NCBI RefSeq assembly: GCF_947648125.1
Contig: NZ_CANSMR010000003.1
Coordinates: 186,001-250,000 of the forward strand
Reading direction: 5' to 3'
DNA length: 64,000 nucleotides
Source: an uncultured Bradyrhizobium sp.
GTDB lineage: Bacteria > Pseudomonadota > Alphaproteobacteria > Rhizobiales > Xanthobacteraceae
The notes below the pieces were generated by a model. The model saw only the letters and a program-made list of their open reading frames with translations. It was not told where the DNA came from and made no database searches. Each line of letters begins with the position of its first letter. The stretch's first letter is position 1. Shown piece by piece: positions 1-9,069 of this stretch. A program made the position numbers and the translations under genes.

Positions 1-1222
1 GAATGGCAAGACCCAGTGCGCAGGGACAGGTGATGATCAAGACTGCAATCGCTGTCACGATCGAATCATGAAAGCTCGCGCCGTAGGCCAGCCAGCCCAG
101 CATCGTGAGCAACGCGGTCGCGTGCACCACCGGGGCATAGAGCCTCGAAGCCCGCTCCGCCAGTCGAAGATAGCGCGAGCGCGCCTGCAACGCACGATCG
201 AGCAGCTCAGATATCTCATCCAGCAATGTACCACCCGAGGCGGCCGATGCGCGGACGCGCAGTGTTCCGGTACGGATCAGCGTGCCCGCGAACACAGCGC
301 TGCCAGGCGTCGCCATCGCCGGCAGGGTCTCGCCCGTGATCAGGCTCTGGTCGACCTCCGAGCGGCCCTCGATCACGTTGCCGTCGACCGAACAACGCTC
401 GCCGGGCCGCAGCAGCACGATGTCGCCGGGCCGGATCGCAGCCGCCGGGACCGTTCTGATCTCGGTCGGACTGATGAACTTCGTCGCCGTCTCCGCCTTG
501 AGGGCAGCCAGGTTGCCGGCAAAGGCACGGGTACGCCGCCGCATGTTCTGGTCGAGGTAGCGGCCAGCGAGCAGGAATGCGATCAGCATGATCGCGGCAT
601 CGAAATAGGCGTGTTCGGCGTGATTGAGGGTCTCGATCACCGAGGTCGCCAGCGCGAGCACGATGCCGATGCTGATCGGCACGTCCATGTTGACGCCGCG
701 TGCCCGCAGCGCTGACAGCGCCGACGAAAAGAAGGGCTGCGCCGAATGGGCGGCGGCCGGCAGCACGATCAGCGCCGACAGCCAGTGAAAGAAGTCGCGC
801 TGTTCCGGCAGCATGTCGGAGACGTTGCCGGACCATACCGGGACCGACAGCATCATGACGTTCATCGCGGCAAAGGCCGCGACGCCCAGTCGTCGCAGCA
901 AGCCTTGCGCGCGCTGCGCTTCCAGCGTTTCGGCATCATTCCGCTCGAACGGATAGGCCTTGTAGCCGAGCTCCGCGAGCCGGCTTACGAACAGCGCCGG
1001 ATCAAGTGCACCCGCCTTCCATTCCAGTGCCAGGCGGCTGTCGGTCAGGTTTACGCGGGCCGAGGTGACGTCCGGTATGGTTGAAAGGTCGCGCTCGATC
1101 TTGGCCATGCAGCCCGCGCAATTGATGCCCTCGACTGCGAGATCGAGATGGATGAGCCCAGTGCCCGCGCTCTTCAGATAGTGAGAGAAATCGATATCCG
1201 CCTGCATGAGATGCACCCTCAT
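1..1222 (-). CDS. fixI: Cation (copper) P-type ATPase FixI/CcoI, 3' end outside window
   Basis: FixI/CcoI is an inner-membrane P1B ATPase that moves copper for assembly of the cbb3 oxidase. The translated part begins MRVHLMQADIDF and carries an N-terminal heavy-metal-associated domain with the metal motif CAGC. Several membrane segments follow, then the actuator-domain motif TGET and, close to the left edge, the CPC ion-channel motif (ITCPCALGLA). The phosphorylation (DKTG) and ATP-binding domains must lie beyond the edge. The start ATG overlaps the fixH stop codon (ATGA), so fixG-fixH-fixI are translationally coupled. fixS, usually the next gene, is not in the window. Identity is secure because of motif order and context. 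Confidence 0.95.
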   Translation of the reverse strand, partial: MRVHLMQADIDFSHYLKSAGTGLIHLDLAVEGINCAGCMAKIERDLSTIPDVTSARVNLTDSRLALEWKAGALDPALFVSRLAELGYKAYPFERNDAETLEAQRAQGLLRRLGVAAFAAMNVMMLSVPVWSGNVSDMLPEQRDFFHWLSALIVLPAAAHSAQPFFSSALSALRARGVNMDVPISIGIVLALATSVIETLNHAEHAYFDAAIMLIAFLLAGRYLDQNMRRRTRAFAGNLAALKAETATKFISPTEIRTVPAAAIRPGDIVLLRPGERCSVDGNVIEGRSEVDQSLITGETLPAMATPGSAVFAGTLIRTGTLRVRASAASGGTLLDEISELLDRALQARSRYLRLAERASRLYAPVVHATALLTMLGWLAYGASFHDSIVTAIAVLIITCPCALGLAI

Positions 1223-1719
1223 TTCAGCAGGATTCGGTTCTTCGACAGGAACATGCGGCGGCCATCAGCGTCGCCCTCGATTACGAGGTCCCACTGCCCC
1301 GCGGCGACGCCCTCGGCGCGGCCGCTATAGCTCCCACCCCCAGCCTCACTGATCTCGATCGCCCGGTCGGCGCGACGATCGATCGGCCGCTCGAGCCGAG
1401 CGAGAAAACTCATTCCCGTCAGAGGCGCGCCTGCGTGGTCGCGCGCATTGAGTGCAATCGCGGCGCTGCCATCAGACCGCCGATCGATATGCGCCTGGAT
1501 CTGCCAGTCGCGCTCATTCTGCTGTCTTGCCGCGTCGATCTCGCGCTGATAAGCGAGGCTGGCGCTATAGGCGCTGTCGACTTCCGTGCCCGGAAGCGTC
1601 GTGATGGCAAGGCGCATCATGACCATGTTCACGCTGATGACGACGGCAAAGAACACGATCGTCGTGACCAGGACGAAACGTCCGGTGATGGGTCGCGCGA
1701 TTGGGCTTGAGGCCGCCAT
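1219..1719 (-). CDS. fixH: Cbb3 oxidase assembly protein FixH
   Basis: FixH is a small membrane protein needed for cbb3 oxidase maturation, probably acting with FixI in copper delivery. The 166-residue product has one N-terminal membrane segment (about residues 13-36) followed by a periplasmic FixH domain of the expected size. It contains the typical 'PLTGMSFLARLERPIDRRAD' stretch and ends in a W-D-L-V-I-E-G strand region. It lies 15 bp downstream of fixG and overlaps fixI by 4 bp, so it belongs to the fixGHI operon. Nothing unusual is seen. Confidence 0.93.
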   Translation of the reverse strand: MAASSPIARPITGRFVLVTTIVFFAVVISVNMVMMRLAITTLPGTEVDSAYSASLAYQREIDAARQQNERDWQIQAHIDRRSDGSAAIALNARDHAGAPLTGMSFLARLERPIDRRADRAIEISEAGGGSYSGRAEGVAAGQWDLVIEGDADGRRMFLSKNRILLK

Positions 1720-1734
1720 GGTGAAATTCCGTGG

Positions 1735-3192
1735 TTAGGGAAGGACGAAGTGATCGGTCGCCGAGGCGACCTCTCCGAGACCGATGTCGGTGACGCGGAA
1801 CGTGACCGGCACCGACTTTTCCGCTTTTTCATCTAGCGGTGCCGTCACCAGCACGCGAAGTTCGGTGGTGGTGTCGCGGCCAAGGACGATCATCGGACGG
1901 TCTGGCGTCACTGAGTCCGCACCGATGACATGCAGCTTCGCGTCGGCCGGTCCATCGACATCGATCGCGATCACACGATCAAAGCCGCGCTTGTTGAGGA
2001 AGCGCAGCGTGTATCCGTTGCGGATCGAGCCGTCGCTGAGACGCACCGCGATCGGGTTGCGGTCGTGCAGCACGTTGACGTCGAGCAGGGTTCGCGACAT
2101 CAACGCGTAAGCCATCACCGCGCAGACGACGGTGATCAGGCTGGCGTAGACGACGGTACGGGCGCGAACGGGCTTGAAAATCTCCTGCTTGCCGGCAACG
2201 CGCCGCTGAACGTTGATATCGTTGTCGTAACCGATCAGACCGGTCTTGCGGCTGACCTTGGTCATGACGGCGTCACAGGCGTCGATGCACAGCCCGCACT
2301 GGATGCAGCCAAGCTGCGCGCCATCACGGATGTCGATTCCGGTCGGGCACACGGCAACGCACTGGTTGCAATCGATGCAATCGCCGGCCTTCTCGCCGAG
2401 CGAGCGAATGTCGAACGCCTTCTTGACCGAGCAACGCGGCTCACCGCGATCGTATTTGTATGTGACGTTGAGTGCCCACTCGTCGGTCAGCGCGGCCTGG
2501 ATCCGCGGCCACGGGCACATATAGACGCAGACCTGCTCGCGCATATAGCCGGCCAGCAGATAGGTCGACGCGGTCAGCATCGCGATCCAGACATAGGCGA
2601 TCGCCGGCGCCTGAAAGGTCGCAAGGTCGCGCACCAGGGTCGGCGCATCGGCGAAGTAGAGCACCCAGGCGCCACCGGTCCACCACGCGATCATCAGCCA
2701 GATCGCGTGCTTCAACGCTCGGCGACCGGCTCGCTTTGCGGTCATTGGGCCAGCGTCGGCCTTCATCTGCGCACGACGGTCGCCTTCGACCAGCCGCTCG
2801 ACCGCATAGAACAGATCGGTCCAGACCGTCTGCGGGCAGAGATAGCCGCACCAGATCCGCCCACCCAGCGCATTCATCAGGAACAAGGCGAGCGCCGCCA
2901 GCACCAAAAGGCCGGTGAAATAGTAGATTTCCTGCGGCCACAGCTCGATGAAGAAGAAATAGAAGCGTCGGTTTGGAAAATCGATCAGGACCGCCTGGTC
3001 GGGCGCGCCGAGGCCCCGATGCCAGCGCACGAACGGCAGCAGATAGTAGACGCCGAGACAGACGGCCATCAGCCGCCATTTGATCGAGCGGAATCGGCCT
3101 GAGACGCTCTGCGGATATACCTTCTTGCGGGACGCGTAGAGCGGCCCGTCTTCGTCGGTTATGAGTTCATCAGGCGACACGGGCTTGTTCAT
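1735..3192 (-). CDS. fixG: Cbb3 oxidase maturation ferredoxin-type protein FixG/CcoG
   Basis: FixG/CcoG is a membrane-bound iron-sulfur protein that takes part in copper handling during cbb3 oxidase assembly. The 485-residue product has membrane segments near residues 41-55, 90-108, 163-180 and 198-216. CxxxC pairs occur at about 115-119 (CGYLC) and 222-226 (CVYMC). A two-cluster ferredoxin domain spans about 272-306 (CIDCNQC...CP and CIQCGLC...C). A fifth membrane segment near 345-365 is followed by a C-terminal immunoglobulin-like domain. Length and layout are normal for the family. It is the first gene of fixGHI, with a FixK box 56 bp upstream of its ATG. Confidence 0.96.
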   Translation of the reverse strand: MNKPVSPDELITDEDGPLYASRKKVYPQSVSGRFRSIKWRLMAVCLGVYYLLPFVRWHRGLGAPDQAVLIDFPNRRFYFFFIELWPQEIYYFTGLLVLAALALFLMNALGGRIWCGYLCPQTVWTDLFYAVERLVEGDRRAQMKADAGPMTAKRAGRRALKHAIWLMIAWWTGGAWVLYFADAPTLVRDLATFQAPAIAYVWIAMLTASTYLLAGYMREQVCVYMCPWPRIQAALTDEWALNVTYKYDRGEPRCSVKKAFDIRSLGEKAGDCIDCNQCVAVCPTGIDIRDGAQLGCIQCGLCIDACDAVMTKVSRKTGLIGYDNDINVQRRVAGKQEIFKPVRARTVVYASLITVVCAVMAYALMSRTLLDVNVLHDRNPIAVRLSDGSIRNGYTLRFLNKRGFDRVIAIDVDGPADAKLHVIGADSVTPDRPMIVLGRDTTTELRVLVTAPLDEKAEKSVPVTFRVTDIGLGEVASATDHFVLP

Positions 3193-3247
3193 GGGTTGCT
3201 CGAGTGAGGCTCTGGTTGAAACCTACATCCCCGCACCATGTCCGGGT

Positions 3248-3261
3248 TTGACCTCGGTCAA
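3248..3261. promoter_or_regulatory. FixK/FNR box upstream of fixG
   Basis: The sequence TTGACCTCGGTCAA is a full TTGA-N6-TCAA dyad in the gap between fixP and fixG. It lies 56 bp before the fixG ATG, a distance compatible with a class II activator site centred near -40. It suggests that fixGHI has its own FixK-dependent promoter, separate from that of fixNOQP. Confidence 0.85.
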
Positions 3262-3288
3262 TGAACCCGGACTCCCTCGCGGTGGCTG

Positions 3289-4161
3289 CTACTTGCCGCC
3301 CCCTAGCGAGTGCACATAGACCGTCAGCGCCTTGACGGTGACCGGGTCCAGCCGGCCGACCCAGGCCGGCATGACGCCGGCGCGGCCGTTGGTGATGGTC
3401 TCGACCAGCGTCTCCTCGTCGGAGCCATAGAGCCAGATCTGGTCGGTCAGATTCGGCGCGCCGAGTTCCGGGTTGCCCTTGCCGTTGTCACCGTGGCAGC
3501 TGGTGCAGTTCTCGGTGAAGAGCTTCTTCCCGGCGGCGGGGTCGAACTTCGGCGCGGTGGAAAGGCCGGAAAGGGAGCGCACATAGTTCGCGACGGTCAC
3601 GATCTCGTCCTTCTTGAGGACGCCGTCGCGGCCGAATGCCAGCATCTGCCCTTCATGGGCCTTTGCGTGCCCCGAGCGTGCGCCGAACTGGATGGTCTGC
3701 ATGATCTGGTCAAGCGAACCGCCCCACAGCCAGTCGTCGTCGTTCAGATTCGGATAGCCCTTTGCACCCGCGCCGCCACTGCCGTGGCAGGGTGCACAAT
3801 TGTCGGCGAACACGGTCTTGCCGCGGGCACGCGCCAGCGCCAGCAAGGCCGGATCCTTTTCGATGTCGGCCAGCGACGCATTGCCGAGCACCGCCATCTT
3901 CTCGCCGCGCAGCTTCTCGAGATCGGCAAGGTCGGTCGCGACACTGGCGCGGGTGGAATATTGGAACAGACCGGTGGTGTAGCCCGAGACCAGCGGCCAG
4001 GCCGGATAGACGACCCAATAGCCGATCGCCCAGATGATCGTCGCATAGAATGTCAGGACCCACCACCGCGGCAGCGGCGTGTTCAGCTCCTTGATGCCAT
4101 CCCATTCATGACCAGTCGTGCTGCGGCCGGAAACGCGGTCGATCTCATTGTGCTCGCTCAT
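3289..4161 (-). CDS. fixP: Cbb3-type cytochrome c oxidase subunit III (dihaem cytochrome c)
   Basis: FixP/CcoP is the dihaem c subunit that receives electrons for the cbb3 oxidase. The 290-residue product starts with a short cytoplasmic stretch that includes 'HEWDGIKELNTPLPRWW', typical of CcoP. One membrane anchor follows (about residues 33-55), then two c-type haem domains with CAPCH (near 121) and CTSCH (near 218). Later methionines, for example in the 'GVMPAW' segment, are candidate axial ligands. It is the last gene of fixNOQP and starts 6 bp after fixQ ends. Length and motifs are normal. Confidence 0.96.
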   Translation of the reverse strand: MSEHNEIDRVSGRSTTGHEWDGIKELNTPLPRWWVLTFYATIIWAIGYWVVYPAWPLVSGYTTGLFQYSTRASVATDLADLEKLRGEKMAVLGNASLADIEKDPALLALARARGKTVFADNCAPCHGSGGAGAKGYPNLNDDDWLWGGSLDQIMQTIQFGARSGHAKAHEGQMLAFGRDGVLKKDEIVTVANYVRSLSGLSTAPKFDPAAGKKLFTENCTSCHGDNGKGNPELGAPNLTDQIWLYGSDEETLVETITNGRAGVMPAWVGRLDPVTVKALTVYVHSLGGGK

Positions 4162-4167
4162 GATCGG

Positions 4168-4332
4168 TCAGTCCTCCCGCAGCGGCATCCGGGCCGCGGC
4201 GTCGAAGAGAGATTTGTTGCGGGGCCACAGCGCGTAGGCGACGATGGCGATGAAGATTCCAACGAAGATGGGCGTCCAGAGAGTGCCGACCAGGCTCGAC
4301 ACAATATTCTCGACTTGAACGATCGCTTTCAT
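4168..4332 (-). CDS. fixQ: Cbb3-type cytochrome oxidase small subunit FixQ/CcoQ
   Basis: FixQ/CcoQ is a one-helix subunit that stabilises the cbb3 complex. I take the start MKAIVQVENI because it gives the usual length of 54 residues, and the further upstream in-frame ATG runs back into fixO. One membrane segment spans roughly residues 17-35 and is followed by 'WPRNKSLFDAAARMPL', typical for CcoQ. It sits between fixO and fixP with gaps of 10 and 6 bp. Confidence 0.93.
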   Translation of the reverse strand: MKAIVQVENIVSSLVGTLWTPIFVGIFIAIVAYALWPRNKSLFDAAARMPLRED

Positions 4333-4342
4333 GCTCGTGCCC

Positions 4343-5077
4343 TCAGCGCAGATTGGCTTTTTCGTTGTAAAGCTTGAAGTCGACGAGCGTGCCGAGCATC
4401 TGCAGGTAGGCAATCAGCGCGTCGAGCTCGGTCGGATTACCGGCCTTGCCGTCGAAGTTACGGACCACCGCCTTCGGATAGCGCTTCTGGAACGCGTCGG
4501 AGCCCGGGCCGTCGGGGTCGACCTGTGCTTTCAGATCGGCGGCCGCGTTGGCGATCTGCTCGTCGGTATAGGGCACGCCGACCGCGCGGTTGGTCCGCAG
4601 ATGAGCCGCAGCGTCGGACGGGTCGAGCTCCGTCCTGGCGAGCGCCGGGTACCCGGGCATCACTGACTGCGGCACGATCGAGCGCGGATTGATCAGGTGC
4701 GTGACGTGCCAGTCGTCGGAATACTTGCCGCCGACGCGCGCGAGATCCGGTCCGGTGCGTTTGGAGCCCCACTGGAACGGATGGTCGTACATGCTCTCGG
4801 CGGCGAGCGAATAGTGCCCGTAGCGCTCGACCTCGTCGCGCAGCGGCCGGATCATCTGCGAATGGCAGAGATAGCAGCCCTCGCGGACATAGATGTTGCG
4901 GCCGGCGAGCTCGAGCGGCGTATAGGGCCGTACGCCATCGACCGCCTCGATCGTGCTCTTCAGGTAGAACAACGGCGTGATCTCGACCAAGCCGCCGATG
5001 GCAATGACGACGAGAATGCCGACGATCAGGATGATCGAGTTCTTCTCAAAGATCTTGTGTCTGTTCCAGAGAAACAT
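4343..5077 (-). CDS. fixO: Cbb3-type cytochrome c oxidase subunit II (monohaem)
   Basis: FixO/CcoO is the membrane-anchored monohaem cytochrome c subunit of cbb3 oxidase. From the start [14 protein letters not shown] the product is 244 residues. It has one membrane helix (about 15-34) and a CYLCH haem motif near residue 68 within '[18 protein letters not shown]', which is strongly conserved in CcoO. Methionines in 'QSVMPGYP' supply the likely axial ligand region. The reading frame is open upstream, but this start follows the fixN stop by a few bases and matches the family length. It is the second gene of fixNOQP. Confidence 0.96.
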   Translation of the reverse strand: MFLWNRHKIFEKNSIILIVGILVVIAIGGLVEITPLFYLKSTIEAVDGVRPYTPLELAGRNIYVREGCYLCHSQMIRPLRDEVERYGHYSLAAESMYDHPFQWGSKRTGPDLARVGGKYSDDWHVTHLINPRSIVPQSVMPGYPALARTELDPSDAAAHLRTNRAVGVPYTDEQIANAAADLKAQVDPDGPGSDAFQKRYPKAVVRNFDGKAGNPTELDALIAYLQMLGTLVDFKLYNEKANLR

Positions 5078-5085
5078 GTCGTGAC

Positions 5086-6738
5086 CTATTCGGCAGGCTG
5101 GAGAGCACCGGCGCCCTCGGTTTCGCTGGCCCGGCCAGCATTGACCGTCATCCAGAGATTGAAGGCCATGATCAAGGCGCCGACCAGGAATAGCGCGCCG
5201 CCGGCCGCGCGGATGATGTAGAAGGGATGCATGGCCTCGACGGACTCGATGAAGGAGTATTCGAGGAAGCCGAGCGAGGTGTAGGCGCGCCACATCAGGC
5301 CCTGCAGGATTCCCGACACCCACATCGCGGAAATGTAGAGCACGATGCCGATCGTCGAGATCCAGAAGTGCCAGTTGACGAGCTTCAGGCTGTAGAGCTG
5401 GCGATTCCAGAGCCACGGGACGAGGCAGTACAGCGCGCCGAACGAGACGAAGCCGACCCAGCCCAATGCGCCGGAATGCACGTGGCCGATGGTCCAGTCG
5501 GTGTAGTGGCTCAGCGAATTGACAACCTTGATCGACATCATCGGGCCTTCGAAGGTCGACATGCCGTAGAAGGCGACCGAAACCACCATCATGCGCAGCA
5601 CGGGATCGGTGCGCAGCTTGTCCCAGGCTCCCGACAGCGTCATCAGGCCGTTGATCATGCCGCCCCAGGACGGCATCCAGAGCATTATCGAGAACGTCAT
5701 GCCGAGCGTCTGCGCCCAGTCCGGCAGCGCCGTGTAGTGCAGATGATGCGGGCCGGCCCAGATGTAGAGGAAGATCAGCGCCCAGAAATGAATGATCGAC
5801 AGCCGGTAGGAATAGACCGGACGCTCCGCCCGCTTCGGAATGAAGTAGTACATGATCGCCAGGAAGCCGGCGGTCAGGAAGAAGCCGACCGCATTGTGGC
5901 CGTACCACCACTGGAACATCGCATCCTGCACGCCGCCCCAGGCGATGTAGGACTTCGAGCCGAGGAAGGAGACCGGCAGCGCGGGGTTGTTGCCGAGATG
6001 CAGCACCGCGATCGTGATGATGAACGCCAGGTAGAACCAGTTCGCGACGAAGATATGCGGCTCCTTGCGCTTCACCAGCGTCATCAGGAACACGAGCAGA
6101 TACGTCACCCAGACGATCGTCAGCCAGAGGTCGGCGTACCACTCCGGCTCGGCGTATTCCTTCGACTGGGTGACGCCGAGCAGGTAGCCCGTGCCGGCGA
6201 TCAGGATGAAGAAGTTGTAGCCGACCACGACGAACCAGGGCGACAGGTCGCCTGCAAGACGCGTGCGGCAGGTCTTTTGCACAACATAGAACGACGTTGC
6301 GATCAGGACGTTACCGCCGAACGCGAAGATCACGGCCGACGTATGCAGCGGCCGCAGGCGGCCGAATGTCGTCCAGGGCAGATCGAAATTGAGCACCGGC
6401 CACGCCAGCTGCATCGCGATGATGAGACCCACTGTGAAACCCGCGATGCCCCAGAACATCGCCATGGCTGAGGCGAACTTGATCGGGCCGAGATTGTAAT
6501 TGGGGCGCCCGCCGATCTCCGCCGGAGGCAGCTGGGCCGGACGGTCAAGGTAGCGATTGCCGATCATGATCACGGAGATCAGGCTGGCGGCACAAGCAAG
6601 CGACGCGTGAAAGCTGAACGCCGCATCGTGCCCCATCGCCGCGCCGAGAAAGCTAACGAAGGCGAAAACTGCGAGTGCCGACGTCAAGCCGGCTTCGCCC
6701 ATCGTCATCGACTTTGAAACGGATGATGGACCTGTCAT
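5086..6738 (-). CDS. fixN: Cbb3-type cytochrome c oxidase catalytic subunit I
   Basis: FixN/CcoN is the catalytic haem-copper subunit, which reduces O2 at very low concentration and pumps protons. The 550-residue product is almost entirely membrane-embedded, with about 12 helices. It contains family-typical histidine segments, including '[16 protein letters not shown]', '[14 protein letters not shown]' (the Cu/haem-b3 region with the conserved tyrosine), 'WAGPHHLHY' and '[14 protein letters not shown]'. It is followed directly by fixO, fixQ and fixP. Its ATG overlaps the stop of the preceding small gene (ATGA), so that gene is co-translated with the oxidase. Confidence 0.97.
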   Translation of the reverse strand: MTGPSSVSKSMTMGEAGLTSALAVFAFVSFLGAAMGHDAAFSFHASLACAASLISVIMIGNRYLDRPAQLPPAEIGGRPNYNLGPIKFASAMAMFWGIAGFTVGLIIAMQLAWPVLNFDLPWTTFGRLRPLHTSAVIFAFGGNVLIATSFYVVQKTCRTRLAGDLSPWFVVVGYNFFILIAGTGYLLGVTQSKEYAEPEWYADLWLTIVWVTYLLVFLMTLVKRKEPHIFVANWFYLAFIITIAVLHLGNNPALPVSFLGSKSYIAWGGVQDAMFQWWYGHNAVGFFLTAGFLAIMYYFIPKRAERPVYSYRLSIIHFWALIFLYIWAGPHHLHYTALPDWAQTLGMTFSIMLWMPSWGGMINGLMTLSGAWDKLRTDPVLRMMVVSVAFYGMSTFEGPMMSIKVVNSLSHYTDWTIGHVHSGALGWVGFVSFGALYCLVPWLWNRQLYSLKLVNWHFWISTIGIVLYISAMWVSGILQGLMWRAYTSLGFLEYSFIESVEAMHPFYIIRAAGGALFLVGALIMAFNLWMTVNAGRASETEGAGALQPAE

Positions 6739-7232
6739 GTGGAGGCTTTCTTTGGCTGCGATGACGTCATGGAAACCACAATCTCCCTGCCAGCCGCTTG
6801 ATCGGTATCAATTCCCGCGCCATGCCGCGTGCCGCTGGCGCCGCGGCTCAGCGCGGTCAGGGTCAATTCGTTCGGACAATATTTTGCCGGGCTGGCCCGC
6901 CGCTCCCGCGCGAGATCCTCGGCACAACGTGCCTTCTCACGGCATAGACCGCACACCCGCTGCAGATCACGCAACACATCGCAATGGGAAGACGCGAGCA
7001 TCTGCTCGGACAGACCTGCGTGCTCAAGACGCTTGCTTAGCAACTCCGGCGAGCCTTGCTCGCAGGCAAGCGCACGGAGATCCGACGTCGAGAGATTGAG
7101 CTCGTGAGAGATCTCGTCGACCTCTCGAGGAGTCATGAGATCGAATTCGTGTCGCCGAGCAAGAAATGCTCGCAAGCGGGCTAGAAGATTCTCGAATTGC
7201 GGCGAGCTATTGCCAGCTGATCGGTCGGTCAT
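6735..7232 (-). CDS. DUF6455-like cysteine-containing protein, first gene of the fixNOQP transcript
   Basis: The 165-residue soluble protein has no membrane segment. Its middle part contains '[18 protein letters not shown]' followed about 20 residues later by 'YCPNE', a C-x2-C...C...C pattern that I associate with the DUF6455 family found in alphaproteobacteria. The cysteines could bind a metal, but this is inference. The gene lies between a FixK box and fixN and overlaps fixN by 4 bp, so it should be made together with the oxidase. A role in oxidase assembly or low-oxygen physiology is suggested by position only. Confidence 0.75.
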   Translation of the reverse strand: MTDRSAGNSSPQFENLLARLRAFLARRHEFDLMTPREVDEISHELNLSTSDLRALACEQGSPELLSKRLEHAGLSEQMLASSHCDVLRDLQRVCGLCREKARCAEDLARERRASPAKYCPNELTLTALSRGASGTRHGAGIDTDQAAGREIVVSMTSSQPKKAST

Positions 7233-7285
7233 TTCTCAAGCCCCGTTTCGGTCTCTACCTCTAGCGGAAGGACCCGATCTCCGAT

Positions 7286-7299
7286 TTGATCTCGGTCAA
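7286..7299. promoter_or_regulatory. FixK/FNR box upstream of the fixNOQP operon
   Basis: TTGATCTCGGTCAA matches the FixK dyad TTGA-N6-TCAA. It lies 54 bp before the ATG of the small gene that leads the fixNOQP transcript. It is the expected control site for microaerobic induction of the oxidase. Confidence 0.87.
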
Positions 7300-7344
7300 A
7301 CACGCGATGTCGCGGCAATCGATCGCGACCGCCGCCGAAGATCG

Positions 7345-7572
7345 TTAGCCGCCCCAGGCTGATTGCAATGCCGGCGGCGTTCGAAGCTCCATGGAGTCGG
7401 CAAAGATCGTCCAGTCGCGAACACCCTTCTGTCTGCAGAAGTCGGCCTCGGCCAGCTGTGCGGCCGCAGAAAGCGAGGCGGCGTCGATCTTGAACGCTGC
7501 CTGGCAGGCGCGATGTTCGTGGCCGGTATCGTCGCAAACCGTTTTGATGAAGCGAACGTCAAATGATGGCAT
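7345..7572 (-). CDS. Conserved hypothetical protein (75 aa)
   Basis: The product starts MPSFDVRFIKTVCDDTGHEHRACQ and appears to be a compact alpha/beta protein without signal or membrane segments. I recognise the pattern 'FDVRF.KTV.DD.GHEHR.CQ' and 'WTIFADSMEL' as a small protein common in Bradyrhizobium-type genomes, but I know no function. It is read in the same direction as fixNOQP but upstream of the FixK box, so it probably belongs to a different transcript. A shadow frame is unlikely because the start and the conserved opening motif fit well. Confidence 0.6.
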   Translation of the reverse strand: MPSFDVRFIKTVCDDTGHEHRACQAAFKIDAASLSAAAQLAEADFCRQKGVRDWTIFADSMELRTPPALQSAWGG

Positions 7573-7786
7573 GGCACCCTCGCATGGGCTGATTCCTTGT
7601 TGCTGACGCTGCCATCAGTGCGGGACGCCCGTATTGATCTGTCGCAACGGCTTGCTCTGTGTTGCCGATGTCTCGTTGCAGAGAATATCGACGGCGAGCA
7701 GGGCCTTGAACGATCTCGATCCCGCGGACCACGCACATTTCGTGCGCCTCACGTGATCAGGAACGACAACCGGACCGAACGAGGTA

Positions 7787-7996
7787 CTATTTGTGGCGAG
7801 GTTTCCAGTTTGCGGATGACGGCTGGACTGCCGGTATTGATGTCGCCTTTCGGCTAACTGTCCATCCGGCGGCAACGATCGCGAAGCCGACGATCGCGCA
7901 GATCGCAAGCAGCGTTGCGGCGAATCCCACGACATCGGCGCTGACCACCGCGGTCGCGATCAACGGGGTCAGTATGAATGCGGGGCGAACGATCAT
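7787..7996 (-). CDS. Small hydrophobic membrane protein
   Basis: The 69-residue product starts MIVRPAFILTPLIA and has one long or two short hydrophobic stretches (about residues 8-45), ending in a charged tail. Its ATG overlaps the stop codon of the upstream CBS-BON gene (ATGA), so it is translationally coupled to it. This pairing parallels the second CBS-BON gene near 33 kb, which is also followed by a small membrane protein. No family is recognised and the function is unknown. Confidence 0.6.
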   Translation of the reverse strand: MIVRPAFILTPLIATAVVSADVVGFAATLLAICAIVGFAIVAAGWTVSRKATSIPAVQPSSANWKPRHK

Positions 7997-8742
7997 CCAA
8001 CCATCTCCTTCGCCGCTTGGGCGGCAGCCGCTCGCTCGTCCTCCGCGGACTGGATATAGAAGCCGGAATAGGTGTCGACATAGCACAGATGATCGTGCAC
8101 TTCCTTGACGCCGGCGGCATTCTCCGCGGCGACAATCGCCGCCTGCCTGGCCCGCTCATCCATGATGACCCCACGGAGATGCACCACGCCGTCGCGCACC
8201 GAGACTTGCAGTCCGAGCGGACACCAGTTTGCACCGTCGAGTGCCCGTACGATGCGATCGTGGATGTGCTCGTCATCCGCCGTGGGATCCGGAATCTGGT
8301 GCGCGATGGACGCTACTGCCCGCAGCAGGTCCGCGCGTGTCACGAGGCCAACGAGGCGCCCGTCGTTCATCACCGGCAGCCGCTTGACGCCCTTCTTCTC
8401 CATGAGATCGACCAGATCAGGCAGAGGCGTTTCGTCCGTCACGGTGACGGGATCGCACGACATGATCTCTCCGACCTTCCGCCCGCGCTCGTGGACGAAG
8501 TCCGCGGCTGCATAGCCGGAGCCGAGAAAGAACTGAAACCAGCGGCCACGCCGACGTTGCGTGCCGATCTCGCTTCGCCGCAGAAAATCGCTCTCCGACA
8601 GGATTCCGACCAGTCTTCCAGCCGCATCGACCACCGGCAGGCCGCTGATATGGTGATCCATCATCAGCTTCGCGGCGTCGAGAATGGATGTCTCGGATCC
8701 GACAGTGATGACGTGTCTCGCCATGATCTGATGTGCGCGCAT
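7993..8742 (-). CDS. CBS-pair and BON domain protein
   Basis: The 249-residue product, taken from the start MRAHQIMARHVITV, has two CBS motifs (about residues 8-60 and 95-150) and a C-terminal BON domain (about 175-235). CBS pairs bind adenine nucleotides and act as energy-state sensors, while BON domains bind membranes or phospholipids. Landmarks include 'HHISGLPVVDAAGRLVGILSESDFL', 'KGVKRLPVMNDGRLVGLVTRADLL' and 'VHLRGVIMDERARQAAIVAAEN'. A close paralogue lies at 32915-33637. A FixK box lies 57 bp upstream, so low-oxygen induction is likely. The target of regulation is unknown. Confidence 0.85.
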   Translation of the reverse strand: MRAHQIMARHVITVGSETSILDAAKLMMDHHISGLPVVDAAGRLVGILSESDFLRRSEIGTQRRRGRWFQFFLGSGYAAADFVHERGRKVGEIMSCDPVTVTDETPLPDLVDLMEKKGVKRLPVMNDGRLVGLVTRADLLRAVASIAHQIPDPTADDEHIHDRIVRALDGANWCPLGLQVSVRDGVVHLRGVIMDERARQAAIVAAENAAGVKEVHDHLCYVDTYSGFYIQSAEDERAAAAQAAKEMVG

Positions 8743-8798
8743 TGCCGTTCTCCTTCCCTCGCCTGCCACCAAGGTCACACGCAATCCGCTCATCTGCT

Positions 8799-8812
8799 TT
8801 GATCTCCCTCAA
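8799..8812. promoter_or_regulatory. FixK/FNR-like box facing the CBS-BON gene
   Basis: TTGATCTCCCTCAA keeps both half-sites TTGA and TCAA, but the inner bases are less symmetrical. It is 57 bp upstream of the leftward CBS-BON start, the usual distance in this window. Confidence 0.7.
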
Positions 8813-8821
8813 CGCCTGCGC

Positions 8822-8835
8822 TTGACGGAAATCAA
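8822..8835. promoter_or_regulatory. FixK/FNR box facing a small rightward ORF
   Basis: TTGACGGAAATCAA is a clear FixK dyad only 9 bp from the previous box. It is 54 bp upstream of the ATG of the 47-codon ORF at 8889. The two boxes together make a compact divergent control region. Confidence 0.78.
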
Positions 8836-8888
8836 GGCGACGCGACCGATGATCGACGATGCTGACGCCCTGTCAGGAGATCAAAATC

Positions 8889-9032
8889 ATGTTGCAGAAC
8901 CTGCTTGCCTCGATGGGAGTACTGGCGATTGCCGTCGTGACGTTCGCCAGGATGCGCTTGCCGCCAAGGCGGCCGCTCAGGCAGCCCGCCAGGTCAAACA
9001 CCCACCATCTCCGTCGGCGCCGACCGTTCTAG
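8889..9032 (+). CDS. Possible small membrane peptide (47 aa)
   Basis: This short frame encodes MLQNLLASMGVLAIAVV..., one hydrophobic helix followed by a very arginine-rich tail. It is supported by an AGGAGA ribosome-binding sequence about 9 bases before the ATG and by a FixK box 54 bp upstream, the same geometry as the other FixK-controlled genes here. The basic tail may be partly a GC-composition effect, and no homologue is recognised. It is a candidate gene only. Confidence 0.45.
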   Translation: MLQNLLASMGVLAIAVVTFARMRLPPRRPLRQPARSNTHHLRRRRPF

Positions 9033-9069
9033 GCCGCCGCTTGCCCCGATCCGACCGCCCGACCGGAAT

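Noticed and set aside
1930-3102. A 390-codon rightward frame opposite fixG
   Set aside because: It is a shadow of fixG, whose ferredoxin and membrane motifs are unmistakable.
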